This document shows positions 9,049-16,847 of a stretch of 64,000 nucleotides of DNA, piece by piece. The notes below the pieces were generated by a model, which did not search any database, had not been told where the DNA came from, and saw nothing but the letters and a program-made list of their open reading frames with translations. The translations under genes were made by a program, and so were the position numbers. Origin of the DNA: Caulobacter sp. CCUG 60055 (GTDB lineage Bacteria > Pseudomonadota > Alphaproteobacteria > Caulobacterales > Caulobacteraceae); contig NZ_PUIC01000002.1 of the NCBI RefSeq assembly GCF_022750545.1, positions 248,001 through 312,000 on the forward strand. Reading direction: 5' to 3'. Positions within the stretch are counted from its first letter, which is position 1, and each line of letters starts with the position of its first letter.

Positions 9049-10092
9049 TCAGCGCCTGGCGGTCAGCACCGTCTGGCCGTCGGGGGCCCTGCGGGCCTCC
9101 AGCGGGAAATAGGCGGCCAGGGCGTTGACGAACGTGGCCGGTTCGCTGGTCCGGAAGCGGCCGTTCACCCGGTACTGGGCTAGGGCCGGGTCGCCGACCA
9201 CGATGGGCTCGGCGGCGTAGCGGTTGATCTCGGCGACGGCGTCGGGCAGCGGCGTGTCGTTGAAGACGACCGCGCCCTGGCGCCAGCTGGTCACGGCGGA
9301 GATGTTGGCGGGCGCGACGGCCACCCCGGCTCCGGCGTCGGTGGCCGTCAGCTGTTCGCCCGCCTTCAGTTGGCGGACGTCCGGGCGGATCACCGCGAGC
9401 AGGCCGGGCCGGACCGGGTCGACCCGCACCCGGCCTTCGATCAGGGTCACGTCGACGCGGCGCGGATCGATGCGGATGTCGAAGGTGGTGCCGACGGCGG
9501 TGACCCTGCGCGAGCCGGCGGTGACCACGAATGGGCGGTTGGCGTTCTTGGCCACCTCGAACAGCGCCTGGCCGGCGGTCAGGGCGATGTCGCGACGGTC
9601 GGGCGTGTAGTCGACGACCATCTTGCTGCGGGTGTTCAGCGTCACCTTGGAGCCGTCGGACAGGACGACCGTCGTCCGCTCGCCCACCGCCGTCTGGAAC
9701 ACCGAAATGGCGTCGCGCGGAGCCTCTGCCGGGACCGGCGCGACGGGCGCGGGCCTGAAGATCAGCCAGGCCCCGGCGGCGGCCCCGGCGACGGCGAGGG
9801 CGCTCACGCCGGCGGCGATCCGCCATGGCCGGCCGGCCGGCCTGAGCGCCTGCGCCTGGTCGCGCATCGCGCGCAGGCGGGGATTGACGGCGTAGGCCTC
9901 CTTCAGGCCGCGGATGCCCGACTGCAGGTCGTCGAAGGCGGCGGCCCGCGCCGGATCGGCCTCGCACCAGGCCTCGAACGCCTTGCGGTCGTCCTCGGCG
10001 CACTGGGCCGACCGCAGCCGCCTGTCCCATTCGGCCGCGTCTTCGGCGAGGGTGGAGGGCCGGCCTTCGAGCTGCCGGTCGGGAAAGGTCAT
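9049..10092 (-). CDS. FecR-type anti-sigma/signal transducer
   Basis: A 347-aa inner-membrane protein. It has an N-terminal cytoplasmic region with the DUF4880-type pattern ('AAEWDRRLRSAQ...FEAWCEADPARAAAFDDL'), one membrane segment at about residues 92-112 ('IAAGVSALAVAGAAAGAWLIF'), then a periplasmic FecR domain ('GERTTVVLSDGSKVTLNTRSKM ... GQALFEVAKNANRPFVV ... VGTTFDIRI') and a C-terminal STN-like region ('VFNDTPLPDAVAEINRYAAEPI'). In this family it holds the ECF sigma factor until the STN receptor signals. It overlaps the sigma gene by 4 bp (ATGA), so the two are translationally coupled. The STN receptor follows 193 bp downstream, far enough for its own sigma-dependent promoter. Confidence 0.92.
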   Translation of the reverse strand: MTFPDRQLEGRPSTLAEDAAEWDRRLRSAQCAEDDRKAFEAWCEADPARAAAFDDLQSGIRGLKEAYAVNPRLRAMRDQAQALRPAGRPWRIAAGVSALAVAGAAAGAWLIFRPAPVAPVPAEAPRDAISVFQTAVGERTTVVLSDGSKVTLNTRSKMVVDYTPDRRDIALTAGQALFEVAKNANRPFVVTAGSRRVTAVGTTFDIRIDPRRVDVTLIEGRVRVDPVRPGLLAVIRPDVRQLKAGEQLTATDAGAGVAVAPANISAVTSWRQGAVVFNDTPLPDAVAEINRYAAEPIVVGDPALAQYRVNGRFRTSEPATFVNALAAYFPLEARRAPDGQTVLTARR

Positions 10093-10637
10093 TTACGATC
10101 CAGCATGACGGCGGCGATGTGGGCGTGGGCTTTGGCCATGTTGTTCTCGACGGTGCGCACGGCGATGCCGAGCCGGCGCGCGATCTCGACATGGGGCAGA
10201 TTGTCGAAATGATATAGCACGAACACGGCGCGGGTCCTCTCCGGCAGCGTCTCCAGCGCCGCGACCAGCGCGTTGACGGTGTCCCTGCCTAGAAGGACGC
10301 GTTCCGGCGAAAAACCCACCTCGTCGGCCAGGTCGTCGCCGATGAGGTCGTGGGCCGCGGCCGCGTGGCGCGCCTCGCGCCGGCGCCAGTCCTTGAGCAC
10401 GTTGCCGGCCGCCCGGAACAGGTACCCCTCGACGTGGCCGATGGTGTCGAGGTCGCCGTGCTTGGCCAGTCGCAGGAACACCTCCTGCACCAGATCCTCG
10501 TGGTCGGCCGGCGGCATGCGCCGCTGGAAGAAGCGGATCAGGGGCGGCCGGTAGCGCCGGGACCATTCCTCAAGCAGGCTGACATAGCGGCTCGGCGCGA
10601 CGTCTTCGTCGTCGCCGACCGAGGCTCTTCCCCCCAT
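10089..10637 (-). CDS. ECF sigma factor, FecI-like
   Basis: A 182-aa extracytoplasmic-function RNA polymerase sigma factor. Region 2 is at about residues 20-90 ('YRPPLIRFFQRRMPPADHEDLVQEVFLRL ... VEGYLFRAAGNVLKDWRRR'). Region 4 is at about 120-175 ('LETLPERTRAVFVLYHFDNLPHVEIARRLGIAVRTVENNMAKAHAHI'). 'DHEDLVQEVFLR' and the helix-turn-helix 'LPHVEIARRLGIAVRTVE' are typical of the iron-starvation/FecI group. The ATG is preceded by GGAAGGGAAC, a good ribosome site. It heads the minus-strand set sigma-FecR-STN receptor and should direct transcription of the receptor when the ligand binds. Confidence 0.93.
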   Translation of the reverse strand: MGGRASVGDDEDVAPSRYVSLLEEWSRRYRPPLIRFFQRRMPPADHEDLVQEVFLRLAKHGDLDTIGHVEGYLFRAAGNVLKDWRRREARHAAAAHDLIGDDLADEVGFSPERVLLGRDTVNALVAALETLPERTRAVFVLYHFDNLPHVEIARRLGIAVRTVENNMAKAHAHIAAVMLDRK

Positions 10638-10676
10638 GACGTTCCCTTCCGATCTCGCCGGCAGGCTCCCTTCTTA

Positions 10677-10692
10677 TTGACAGGAATGTCAA
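10677..10692. promoter_or_regulatory. inverted repeat TTGACA-GGAA-TGTCAA upstream of the sigma gene
   Basis: A perfect 6-bp inverted repeat with a 4-nt spacer lies 39 bp upstream of the minus-strand sigma-factor start. Each arm reads as a consensus -35 hexamer (TTGACA) on its own strand, so it could be a -35 element, an operator, or both. No clear -10 box was found at standard spacing. Confidence 0.4.
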
Positions 10693-10811
10693 GGCCGGCG
10701 CGGGAAGGACGGCGGCGGCGCTCATAGGTTCCAATGAGGTCGGCCGCCCGCCCGGCGGCTAGGATCGGTGAAGGCCCCAGGTCCGCTCCCAGGTTCGCTC
10801 AAGGAACGCCC

Positions 10812-11300
10812 ATGTCCATGCAGGTTTTGAAGTTCGGCGGCGTTGTCGCGGTTCTGCTCGCCGCCAGTCCCGCTTATGCGATCGACGTCTGCGGGCTGGC
10901 CAGCCGCGCCGAGGCCGCCGCCGTCGTGGGGCAGCCGGTCGCCGCGGCGATCCCCGCCGGGCCGCAGCAGGACGAGGATTCCCCGGGGCGGCTTTCCTAT
11001 TGCACCTATCGCGCCGCTAAGGCCGGACTGATTATCTCGGTGGTGGAGTTCTCGTCCGCCGCCGAAGCGCGCAAGCAAGCCACCGTCCATCTTGTCGAGG
11101 CCCATTCTGACGGGGCCAAGGTCGTCGAGGAAAAGGGCGTCGGCGAACGCACCTTCTGGGCGCTGTCGGCGCAGGGCGCCAGCTACACCTTCCTGAAGGG
11201 CGCGCGGGTGGTCGCGGTGGCCGCAGGCGGCGTCGGTCAGCCGGCCCAACGCAAGGACGCGCTGCGCGCCCTGGCGAGCGCCGTCGCAAAGAAGCTCTAG
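10812..11300 (+). CDS. small exported protein of unknown function
   Basis: A 162-aa protein with a signal peptide ('MSMQVLKFGGVVAVLLAASPAYA'). The mature part begins 'IDVCGLASRAEAAAVVGQPV', holds a second Cys ('GRLSYCTYR') and an alpha/beta pattern. This recalls the small periplasmic or lipoprotein folds with a 'C.L.....AA.lG' start and 'sC.Y' motif seen in many proteobacteria. The start at 10812 has 'CAAGGAACGCCC' just upstream; an open frame from 10734 lacks one. It is divergent from the sigma gene and has no partner gene on its strand. Function not recognised. Confidence 0.75.
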   Translation: MSMQVLKFGGVVAVLLAASPAYAIDVCGLASRAEAAAVVGQPVAAAIPAGPQQDEDSPGRLSYCTYRAAKAGLIISVVEFSSAAEARKQATVHLVEAHSDGAKVVEEKGVGERTFWALSAQGASYTFLKGARVVAVAAGGVGQPAQRKDALRALASAVAKKL

Positions 11301-11398
11301 CCCCGTCTGATCCGCCGTTCGACGTTCCGCCATTTTCGGGCCGAGGCTCATCAGGCGTAGGGGAGGCGACCGTCGCGGCGCGACCGCCAACCGGAAAC

Positions 11399-11414
11399 GG
11401 AGCCTTCGGGCTCC
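11399..11414 (+). terminator. GGAGCC-TTCG-GGCTCC tetraloop hairpin
   Basis: A perfect 6-bp stem closed by a TTCG tetraloop lies 98 bp after the stop of the small exported protein. The tetraloop favours an RNA structure; there is no T run, so it is only terminator-like. Confidence 0.35.
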
Positions 11415-11693
11415 AAGATGGCTGAGCTGATAAAATACCCCCGCCCCAAGCCGTTCTGCGATCGCTGCGATGGCTGCGGGGCGGGTCTGCGAAAACGCGC
11501 CGGTCGCCTCCTCGTCCGCGTCCGTCAGGTCGGATGTCGTGAAACGACTAGAGCGCTGGATTAGGCTAATTGTACTCCCTTTCTTTTTGCCGTCGGCGCG
11601 ACACGCCTGTCTGTGCGACGCTGAGGCGTCTCAGAATTTCAATTTGAAAGCGAATTTTCGGCGATATCCGTCGTCCGGCGACGTCTCTCTTAA

Positions 11694-11712
11694 ATGCTAT
11701 TTAAATTAGCAT
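11694..11712. promoter_or_regulatory. 19-bp palindromic operator, copy 1 (upstream of TBDR)
   Basis: ATGCTATTTAAATTAGCAT is near-palindromic with arms ATGCTA / TAGCAT. It lies 87 bp before the receptor ATG and directly beside a -35-like TTGACG at 11717. Four further copies occur at 15020, 18636, 18723 and 25602, always just upstream of a gene of this cluster. It is the probable binding site of the TetR protein encoded at 15051 (inference). Confidence 0.7.
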
Positions 11713-11798
11713 AAACTTGACGCCGATCCCGTCGCGGCCTAGAGCGCGTCCCAACCGGTAGGCGGAACGCCACGATAAGGACCGGACTGGGAGGGAAG

Positions 11799-14015
11799 AT
11801 GCGTACAGTTACGAAGTCGCGCGCAATGTTGACGGCCAGCGCGGCGCTGATCTGTTTCGGGGCGGCCGGCGGCGCTGGGGCGCAGGCGCGTGAGCCGCTC
11901 GAAATCGAGGAAGTGATCGTCACGGCGACCAAGCGCGAGGAGGCCCTTCGCAACGTTCCCGTCAGCATCTCGGCGGAAACGGAAGCCGCGCTCGCCCGGC
12001 GCGGCGCTGCCCAGATCGACGACATCGTCGCCAACGCCCCGGGCCTGTCGAACGCCGGCGGAGGCGCCAACCAGGCCAACCTTGTGGTGCGGGGCGTCAC
12101 GACCGGCGTTTCGGCCGGGTTGCAGCAATCGACGGTCGGGCTCTTCATCGACGACCTGCCCGCCGATCCTGGCGCGGGCGGGCTCAGCACGACCGACCTG
12201 CGCTTGTTCGACATCAAGCGCGTGGAGGTCCTGCGCGGCCCACAGGGCACGCTCTTCGGATCCGGCTCGCTGAGCGGCGCGGTCCGGGTGATCACCAACA
12301 AGCCCGACCTGAATGCGATGTCGGGCACCCTCGAGGCCGGTGCTAGCGCCACGGACGGCGGAGATGGTTCGGGCGACTTCAACGCCATGCTCAACGCGCC
12401 GATCGTCGCAGGAAAGCTGGGCGTCCGCGCCGTGGGCTACGCCAGCTATGTCGGAGGCGACATCGACAATCGCCTGACCGGAGGACGCGACGTCAACTGG
12501 GGGAGGCAGTCCGGCGGGCGCCTGATGGTCGCCGCGGAACCGACCGAGCGTCTCTCGCTCCTGGCGACGGCGCTCTATCAGAAGAGCAGGTCCGGTTCGA
12601 CCGGCCACAGCTCCTACGACCTCAACGGGTCCGACGGCCGCACCAGGGCCAGTCTGGTCGAGCCCTCGGTCGATCTGGAGAACAGGATCTACAATCTGGT
12701 CGGCCGATACGCCTTCGACGGCTTTGACCTGGTTTCGTCCACGAGCTACTCGACGAAGCAGCTGTTCGCCGTCAGCGACGCCAGCGCCTATGTGACCCTG
12801 CTGGGCTATGCGCTTGGCGTTCCCGGCCTGGTCGCGGCCACCCCCAGCCTGACCCCTTCGAAGGCTAAGACCTTCACGCAGGAACTGCGGCTGTCCTCGA
12901 CCGGGGAGGGGCCCTTGCGCTGGACGGTCGGCGCCTACTACCAGACCATCGACGGGACCGGCGGCCAGACCATCGACTCCCCGGCCATCGCGGCCCTGGT
13001 CGGCGTCAAGCGCATCCAGGACGTCCGCACCGCTTCGGACGAAAGCGAGAAGGCGATCTTCGGCGAGGCGACCTACGCCCTCAACGAGAAGGTCGACCTG
13101 ACGGCCGGGGTGCGGGTCGGTCGCTCGAGCGTGGCCTTCACCACCCATTCTTCCGGCGTCCTGATGACCGGCGACCTGTCGCCGGCGACCGTGATCGACA
13201 CGACCGGCAAGCAAAGCGAAGTGACCACCAACCCGCGCTTTGCGGTGACCTATCGTCCGAGCGACAGTCTCACCCTCTACGCCCAGGCCTCGCGCGGCTT
13301 CCGGACCGGCGGACCGAACCTGACGGCCGGCCTCAGTCCGACCCCGCCGCCGGCGACCTACGATTCCGACAGCCTCTGGAACTTCGAGGTCGGCCAGCGA
13401 TCGCGCCTGGCGGGCGGGGCGGTGCGGCTCAACACCACGCTCTACTACATCGACTGGTCCAACATTCAGGCCTCGCTCTACAAAGGCGTCGCCTACACCG
13501 GCAATGCGGGCGACGCGCGCGTCTATGGTCTGGAGGCCGAACTGACCGCCCTGGCGACCCGTTGGCTCGAAGTGGGCTCGGCCCTGTCCCTCAGCCACGG
13601 CGAACTCACCAAGGACGTCGCCCAGATTTCCCGGGTGAGCGGCGTGATCGGCGCCAAGTCGGGCGACCAGCTGCCGGCCAGTCCGGCGGTGAAGGCGTCC
13701 GCCTACGCGCAGGCCGGCTTCGACGTCCTGGAGCGCCGCGGTTATGTGCGGGCCGACATCCAGTATGTCGGCGAACAGTTCACCGACTTTGGGCGCCAGG
13801 GCGTCCGGTTCGGCGACTACATGGTCGCCAATCTGCGGGCCGGGGTGAATCTCGAGCGCGTCGAGCTGATCGCCTTCGCCAACAACCTGTTCAACTCCGA
13901 CGGCAAGACCAGCGCGGTGGATGCGACCTTCGTTTCTGGCGTTCCGCTGGGCGAGCGCGGCGCGATCCGCGTGCGGCCGCTGACCGTCGGCCTGACCGTT
14001 CGGGCGCGATTCTGA
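11799..14015 (+). CDS. TonB-dependent receptor
   Basis: A 738-aa outer-membrane receptor without an STN domain. It has a signal peptide ending near 'GGAGAQAREP', a TonB box ('IEEVIVTATKREE'), a plug domain ('IKRVEVLRGPQGTLFGSGSLSGAVRVITNKP') and a barrel with 'YAQASRGFRTGGPN' and 'YDSDSLWNFEVGQRS', ending 'LTVGLTVRARF'. The ATG follows GGGAGGGAAG, an excellent ribosome site. It leads the plus-strand unit receptor-esterase and carries the cluster operator 87 bp upstream, so it is likely induced with the rest. The ligand is unknown; the neighbouring peptidase, epimerase and peptide transporter suggest a peptide-like compound (inference). Confidence 0.93.
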   Translation: MRTVTKSRAMLTASAALICFGAAGGAGAQAREPLEIEEVIVTATKREEALRNVPVSISAETEAALARRGAAQIDDIVANAPGLSNAGGGANQANLVVRGVTTGVSAGLQQSTVGLFIDDLPADPGAGGLSTTDLRLFDIKRVEVLRGPQGTLFGSGSLSGAVRVITNKPDLNAMSGTLEAGASATDGGDGSGDFNAMLNAPIVAGKLGVRAVGYASYVGGDIDNRLTGGRDVNWGRQSGGRLMVAAEPTERLSLLATALYQKSRSGSTGHSSYDLNGSDGRTRASLVEPSVDLENRIYNLVGRYAFDGFDLVSSTSYSTKQLFAVSDASAYVTLLGYALGVPGLVAATPSLTPSKAKTFTQELRLSSTGEGPLRWTVGAYYQTIDGTGGQTIDSPAIAALVGVKRIQDVRTASDESEKAIFGEATYALNEKVDLTAGVRVGRSSVAFTTHSSGVLMTGDLSPATVIDTTGKQSEVTTNPRFAVTYRPSDSLTLYAQASRGFRTGGPNLTAGLSPTPPPATYDSDSLWNFEVGQRSRLAGGAVRLNTTLYYIDWSNIQASLYKGVAYTGNAGDARVYGLEAELTALATRWLEVGSALSLSHGELTKDVAQISRVSGVIGAKSGDQLPASPAVKASAYAQAGFDVLERRGYVRADIQYVGEQFTDFGRQGVRFGDYMVANLRAGVNLERVELIAFANNLFNSDGKTSAVDATFVSGVPLGERGAIRVRPLTVGLTVRARF

Positions 14016-14032
14016 TGGGTGGGAAATTCTGG

Positions 14033-14992
14033 ATGAAGACGTCGAACCTTGTCGCCGCCGCCTGCGCCGCCTTCGCGCTGGCGGGGCCTGTCGCCGCGCA
14101 GGCGCCCGCGGCTGTCGAGCCAGTCCAGGTGCTCTACGCCAACCAATGGGACATGACCTCCAAGGCCGGCGGCCTGGCCTACCGGATCTTCGTGGCCGAG
14201 CCGCTGACCCCGCCCCCGCCGGGCGGCTATCCGGTGGTCTATCTGCTGGATGGCAACGGCTACTTCGGCACCGCGGTGGAGATCGCCCGCATGCTCGAAC
14301 TGGCGGGAGAAATGCGGCCAGCGATCATCGTGGGCGTGGGCTATCCGTTCAAGCTGGATGACCCGACCGGCTCGATGCGGCAGATCGCGGCGCGCAGGGT
14401 GTTCGACTATACGCCCAGGCCGCCCGCGGGGGGGGTCGTGGCGGAGATGGGCGGCCTGCCGGTGGGCGGGGCCGACGACTTCTATCGCTTCCTGAAGGAG
14501 GATCTGCAGCCGCGGCTCGCCGGCGCGTACCGGATCAATCCCGCCGAGGAGGTGCTTGTCGGGCATTCGCTCGGAGGGCTCTTCGCGCTCGACACGCTGT
14601 TCAAACACCCCGGAGCCTATCGCAGCGTCGTCTCGGCCAGCCCGTCGATCTGGTGGGGCGGGGCCGTGGTCCTGAACAACGAAGCGGCCTTCAAGTCCGC
14701 GGTGGCGGCCGGGCGGGCGGCTCCACGCGTATTGGTGACGGTGGGCGGCCTCGAACAGTCCGCCACCGCGGTCGCCCCGCCGCCAGGCATGAGCCAGGCG
14801 CAATTCGATGACTACATCCGGCGCATACGAACCATCGACAACGCACGGGAACTGAGCGGGCGGCTCGCCGCCGTCAAGGGCGCGGACGGATACAAGGCCG
14901 AGTTCGTCGATTTCGGGGGCGAGACCCACGTCAGCGTGGTGAGCGCCAGCATCGCGCGGTCGCTGCGCTTTGCGCTTCCGCCCCGTCCCTAA
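14033..14992 (+). CDS. exported alpha/beta-hydrolase esterase (Fes/IroE-like)
   Basis: A 319-aa hydrolase of the putative esterase family that includes siderophore esterases and S-formylglutathione hydrolase. It has a signal peptide ('MKTSNLVAAACAAFALAGPVAAQA'), an oxyanion region 'PVVYLLDGNGYFG', the nucleophile elbow 'VLVGHSLGGLFAL' with the catalytic Ser, and 'SPSIWWGG' as in IroE/Fes homologues. The C-terminal catalytic His is probably in 'GGETHVSVV'. An ATG at 14015 overlaps the receptor stop, but the ATG at 14033 has GGGTGGGAAA before it and starts a clean signal peptide. Coupled to the TBDR, it probably cleaves an ester or similar bond in the imported compound in the periplasm. Confidence 0.85.
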   Translation: MKTSNLVAAACAAFALAGPVAAQAPAAVEPVQVLYANQWDMTSKAGGLAYRIFVAEPLTPPPPGGYPVVYLLDGNGYFGTAVEIARMLELAGEMRPAIIVGVGYPFKLDDPTGSMRQIAARRVFDYTPRPPAGGVVAEMGGLPVGGADDFYRFLKEDLQPRLAGAYRINPAEEVLVGHSLGGLFALDTLFKHPGAYRSVVSASPSIWWGGAVVLNNEAAFKSAVAAGRAAPRVLVTVGGLEQSATAVAPPPGMSQAQFDDYIRRIRTIDNARELSGRLAAVKGADGYKAEFVDFGGETHVSVVSASIARSLRFALPPRP

Positions 14993-15019
14993 GCACATCT
15001 CCCGCAGGTCGCCCGGCCT

Positions 15020-15038
15020 GTGCTAATCGACCTAGCGG
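15020..15038. promoter_or_regulatory. 19-bp palindromic operator, copy 2 (upstream of tetR)
   Basis: GTGCTAATCGACCTAGCGG keeps the same half-site spacing (TGCTAAT ... TAGC) as the other copies, though its right arm is less perfect. It ends 12 bp before the TetR start codon, where a repressor would block its own transcription or translation initiation. Confidence 0.55.
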
Positions 15039-15050
15039 GAGACATGAATC

Positions 15051-15698
15051 ATGGCGGAACGAGCCTCGCGCCGGCGGCTGCGGCAGAACGAGCCGATCGG
15101 CACACGCGACCTGATCCTCGAGGAGGCCATGCGCCTGATCGCCCGCGACGGCGTCGAGGAGCTGAAGCTGAAGGACATCGCCGACGCCGTCGGAATCCAG
15201 ACGCCGTCCATCTACCGCCATTTCGAGAGCCGCGAGGAGATCATCGCGGTCCTGGCGCGGACCATGCTCGACGAACTGGCGCAGTTCTTGAGCCCCGACC
15301 CGGAACTGCCGCCGATCGCCTGGATGGAGAGCTGGGCCAGGGGGCTCGTGTGGTTCTTCGCCGCCAAGCCCGCCTATGTGCGGATGTTGCTGCGCGACCT
15401 GGCGACGCCCGGCGGCTTCGGTCCCCTGACCACGGCCTTTGGCCCCGTCGAGGATGCGACCAAGATCGACGCGGTGGGGCGCATCAACGAGAACCTGAGG
15501 GTCGCCTATATGCGTGGCGTGGCCGAGGGGGTGTTCAAGCCTGGCATCCACCCCAGCTTCTTTTCGCTGATGTTCGGCGCCATCCTCGTCTCTCTGGCCT
15601 GGCCCTATGCGGGCGTAGCCGCGTCGGTAGGGGTGAGCGAGCTGGAGCGCCTGCAGTCCCAGGCCGTGACCATCGCGCTGGCGCTGGTCACGGCCTGA
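15051..15698 (+). CDS. TetR/AcrR-family transcriptional regulator
   Basis: A 215-aa regulator. The N-terminal helix-turn-helix at about residues 20-66 reads 'RDLILEEAMRLIARDGVEELKLKDIADAVGIQTPSIYRHFESREEIIAVL', the standard TetR pattern. The C-terminal ~145 residues form the ligand-binding helical domain with a 'WARGLVWFFAAKPAYVRMLLRDL' core, as in WHG-type TetR proteins. It sits in the middle of the 11.8-25.6 kb cluster and has a copy of the shared palindrome right before its ATG, which suggests autoregulation and control of the cluster. The convergent Rieske gene ends only 6 bp beyond its stop. The inducer is probably the imported compound or a breakdown product. Confidence 0.9.
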   Translation: MAERASRRRLRQNEPIGTRDLILEEAMRLIARDGVEELKLKDIADAVGIQTPSIYRHFESREEIIAVLARTMLDELAQFLSPDPELPPIAWMESWARGLVWFFAAKPAYVRMLLRDLATPGGFGPLTTAFGPVEDATKIDAVGRINENLRVAYMRGVAEGVFKPGIHPSFFSLMFGAILVSLAWPYAGVAASVGVSELERLQSQAVTIALALVTA

Positions 15699-15704
15699 GC
15701 GGGC

Positions 15705-16844
15705 CTACGCCCCGCCGGCGGTCGCTATGCGGCGGGCAAGGTAGCGCGCGAACTCGGCGATCGTCTGTTCGATGGGCGACAGGGGGCCGGACCGCGCATC
15801 GCGGCTCTCCAGTCCCCGCTGAACGCCCGTGCAGGACACGCGGTCCTCGGCCAGGATGGCTTCCAGCGTTGCGCGCTCGCGCGGCAGCGCGGCGGGGTCC
15901 GCATCGGACGGGACGAGCCAGCCGACACGCAGGCGCGTGGTCGTCGCCGAAGTCGGAGTGAAGGAGAACCAGGTGGCCGTGGCGCCTGACAGCGCGATGA
16001 CCAGGTTCGGATAGACGCCGACGATCTGCAATTGGGCGAGGTCATCGCCGGTTAGCCGGGAGTTGGCGCCGGGCTCGAAGCTGAATCCGTCCGCTGACGG
16101 AACGATGTGCAGGTTGTGCTGCGCTCCGCCCGCCTCGCAGCGCACGCCCAGCGTCGGGAAGGCCGGCTCCAGGGTTTGCCGGTGAACGCCCATGTGGTGG
16201 TAGGTCTCGCAGCTGTTCTCGAACGCGACCTTCCAGTTCGAGGGCCAATCCTCCTCGATCAGGAAGCCGGTCTTGAGGTTGAGCAGGTCATGGCGGCCGC
16301 AGAGTTCGGCGATGCTCGCCAGCCTGCCCGCCAGCGGGGCGGCGCCGGCGTCGGCGTTGAAGAAGACGAAGCCCTGCCAGACCTCGGTCGCGAAGCGCGG
16401 CAGGGCGCGATCTGCTGGCGCGAAGGCCGGGTTGCCGCCCATGGCCGGCGCGCCGCGCAGGCGGCCGTCCAGCTCATATACCCATTTGTGGTAGGGGCAG
16501 GTGAAGAGCCGGGCGGACCCGCTCCCGTCTTCGCCGACGAGGGCGCCGCGGTGGCGGCAGACACGGCTCAGGGTGGCGATGGACCCATCCTTCTGCCGCA
16601 CGGCCATGACCGGGCCCACAGGGCTGTCATAGGCGGCGTAGTCGCCGGGCTGCGGGATATCGGCGGCGCGGCCGACGCACAGCCACTCGCGGGCGAACAG
16701 GACCTCGTGTTCAAGCGCCAGGAAGCCGGGGTCGACGTAGCAGGCGGGGGGCAGGGCGAACGCCCGCTCCAGTGGCGCGCCGGCGATCGCCAGCACCTCT
16801 TCGGCGAGCGGCGACAAGGTTGATGTGCGCATCGACTGTTTCAC
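15705..16844 (-). CDS. Rieske non-heme iron oxygenase, alpha subunit
   Basis: A 379-aa aromatic-ring-hydroxylating dioxygenase/demethylase-type large subunit. The Rieske [2Fe-2S] site is C96-x-H98 ('CRHRG') and C116-x2-H119 ('CPYHKW'). The mononuclear iron site appears as 'ENSCETYHHMGVH' with N210, E213, H216 and H221. Its length and the CPYHKW motif suit the single-component choline/carnitine-monooxygenase-like or phenylpropionate dioxygenase-like groups. No reductase or ferredoxin gene lies nearby, so electrons must come from elsewhere. It is the last gene of a minus-strand unit (213-aa protein, MFS, Rieske), 3 bp after the MFS stop. In the cluster it could oxidise or demethylate the imported compound or a released residue (inference). 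Confidence 0.9.
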   Translation of the reverse strand: MKQSMRTSTLSPLAEEVLAIAGAPLERAFALPPACYVDPGFLALEHEVLFAREWLCVGRAADIPQPGDYAAYDSPVGPVMAVRQKDGSIATLSRVCRHRGALVGEDGSGSARLFTCPYHKWVYELDGRLRGAPAMGGNPAFAPADRALPRFATEVWQGFVFFNADAGAAPLAGRLASIAELCGRHDLLNLKTGFLIEEDWPSNWKVAFENSCETYHHMGVHRQTLEPAFPTLGVRCEAGGAQHNLHIVPSADGFSFEPGANSRLTGDDLAQLQIVGVYPNLVIALSGATATWFSFTPTSATTTRLRVGWLVPSDADPAALPRERATLEAILAEDRVSCTGVQRGLESRDARSGPLSPIEQTIAEFARYLARRIATAGGA

Positions 16845-16847
16845 TTT

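Larger units (their letters stand above)
11301..11798. other. intergenic region ahead of the peptide-type cluster
   Basis: About 500 bp with no credible gene. It holds a UUCG-type hairpin at 11399-11414, a short repeat ATTAG-G-CTAAT at 11570-11580 resembling one half of the operator described below, and the full 19-bp operator at 11694-11712. A -35-like TTGACG sits at 11717-11722. An open frame at 11470-11709 lacks protein-like composition. GC content drops clearly between 11560 and 11720. Confidence 0.5.

Noticed and set aside
11573-11591. Possible extra operator half-site AGGCTAATTG upstream of the receptor
   Set aside because: Only one GCTAAT arm is intact; noted within the intergenic entry but not counted as an operator.
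11470-11709. 79-codon frame in the gap before the receptor at 11799
   Set aside because: No protein-like pattern, and it runs through the operator at 11694.
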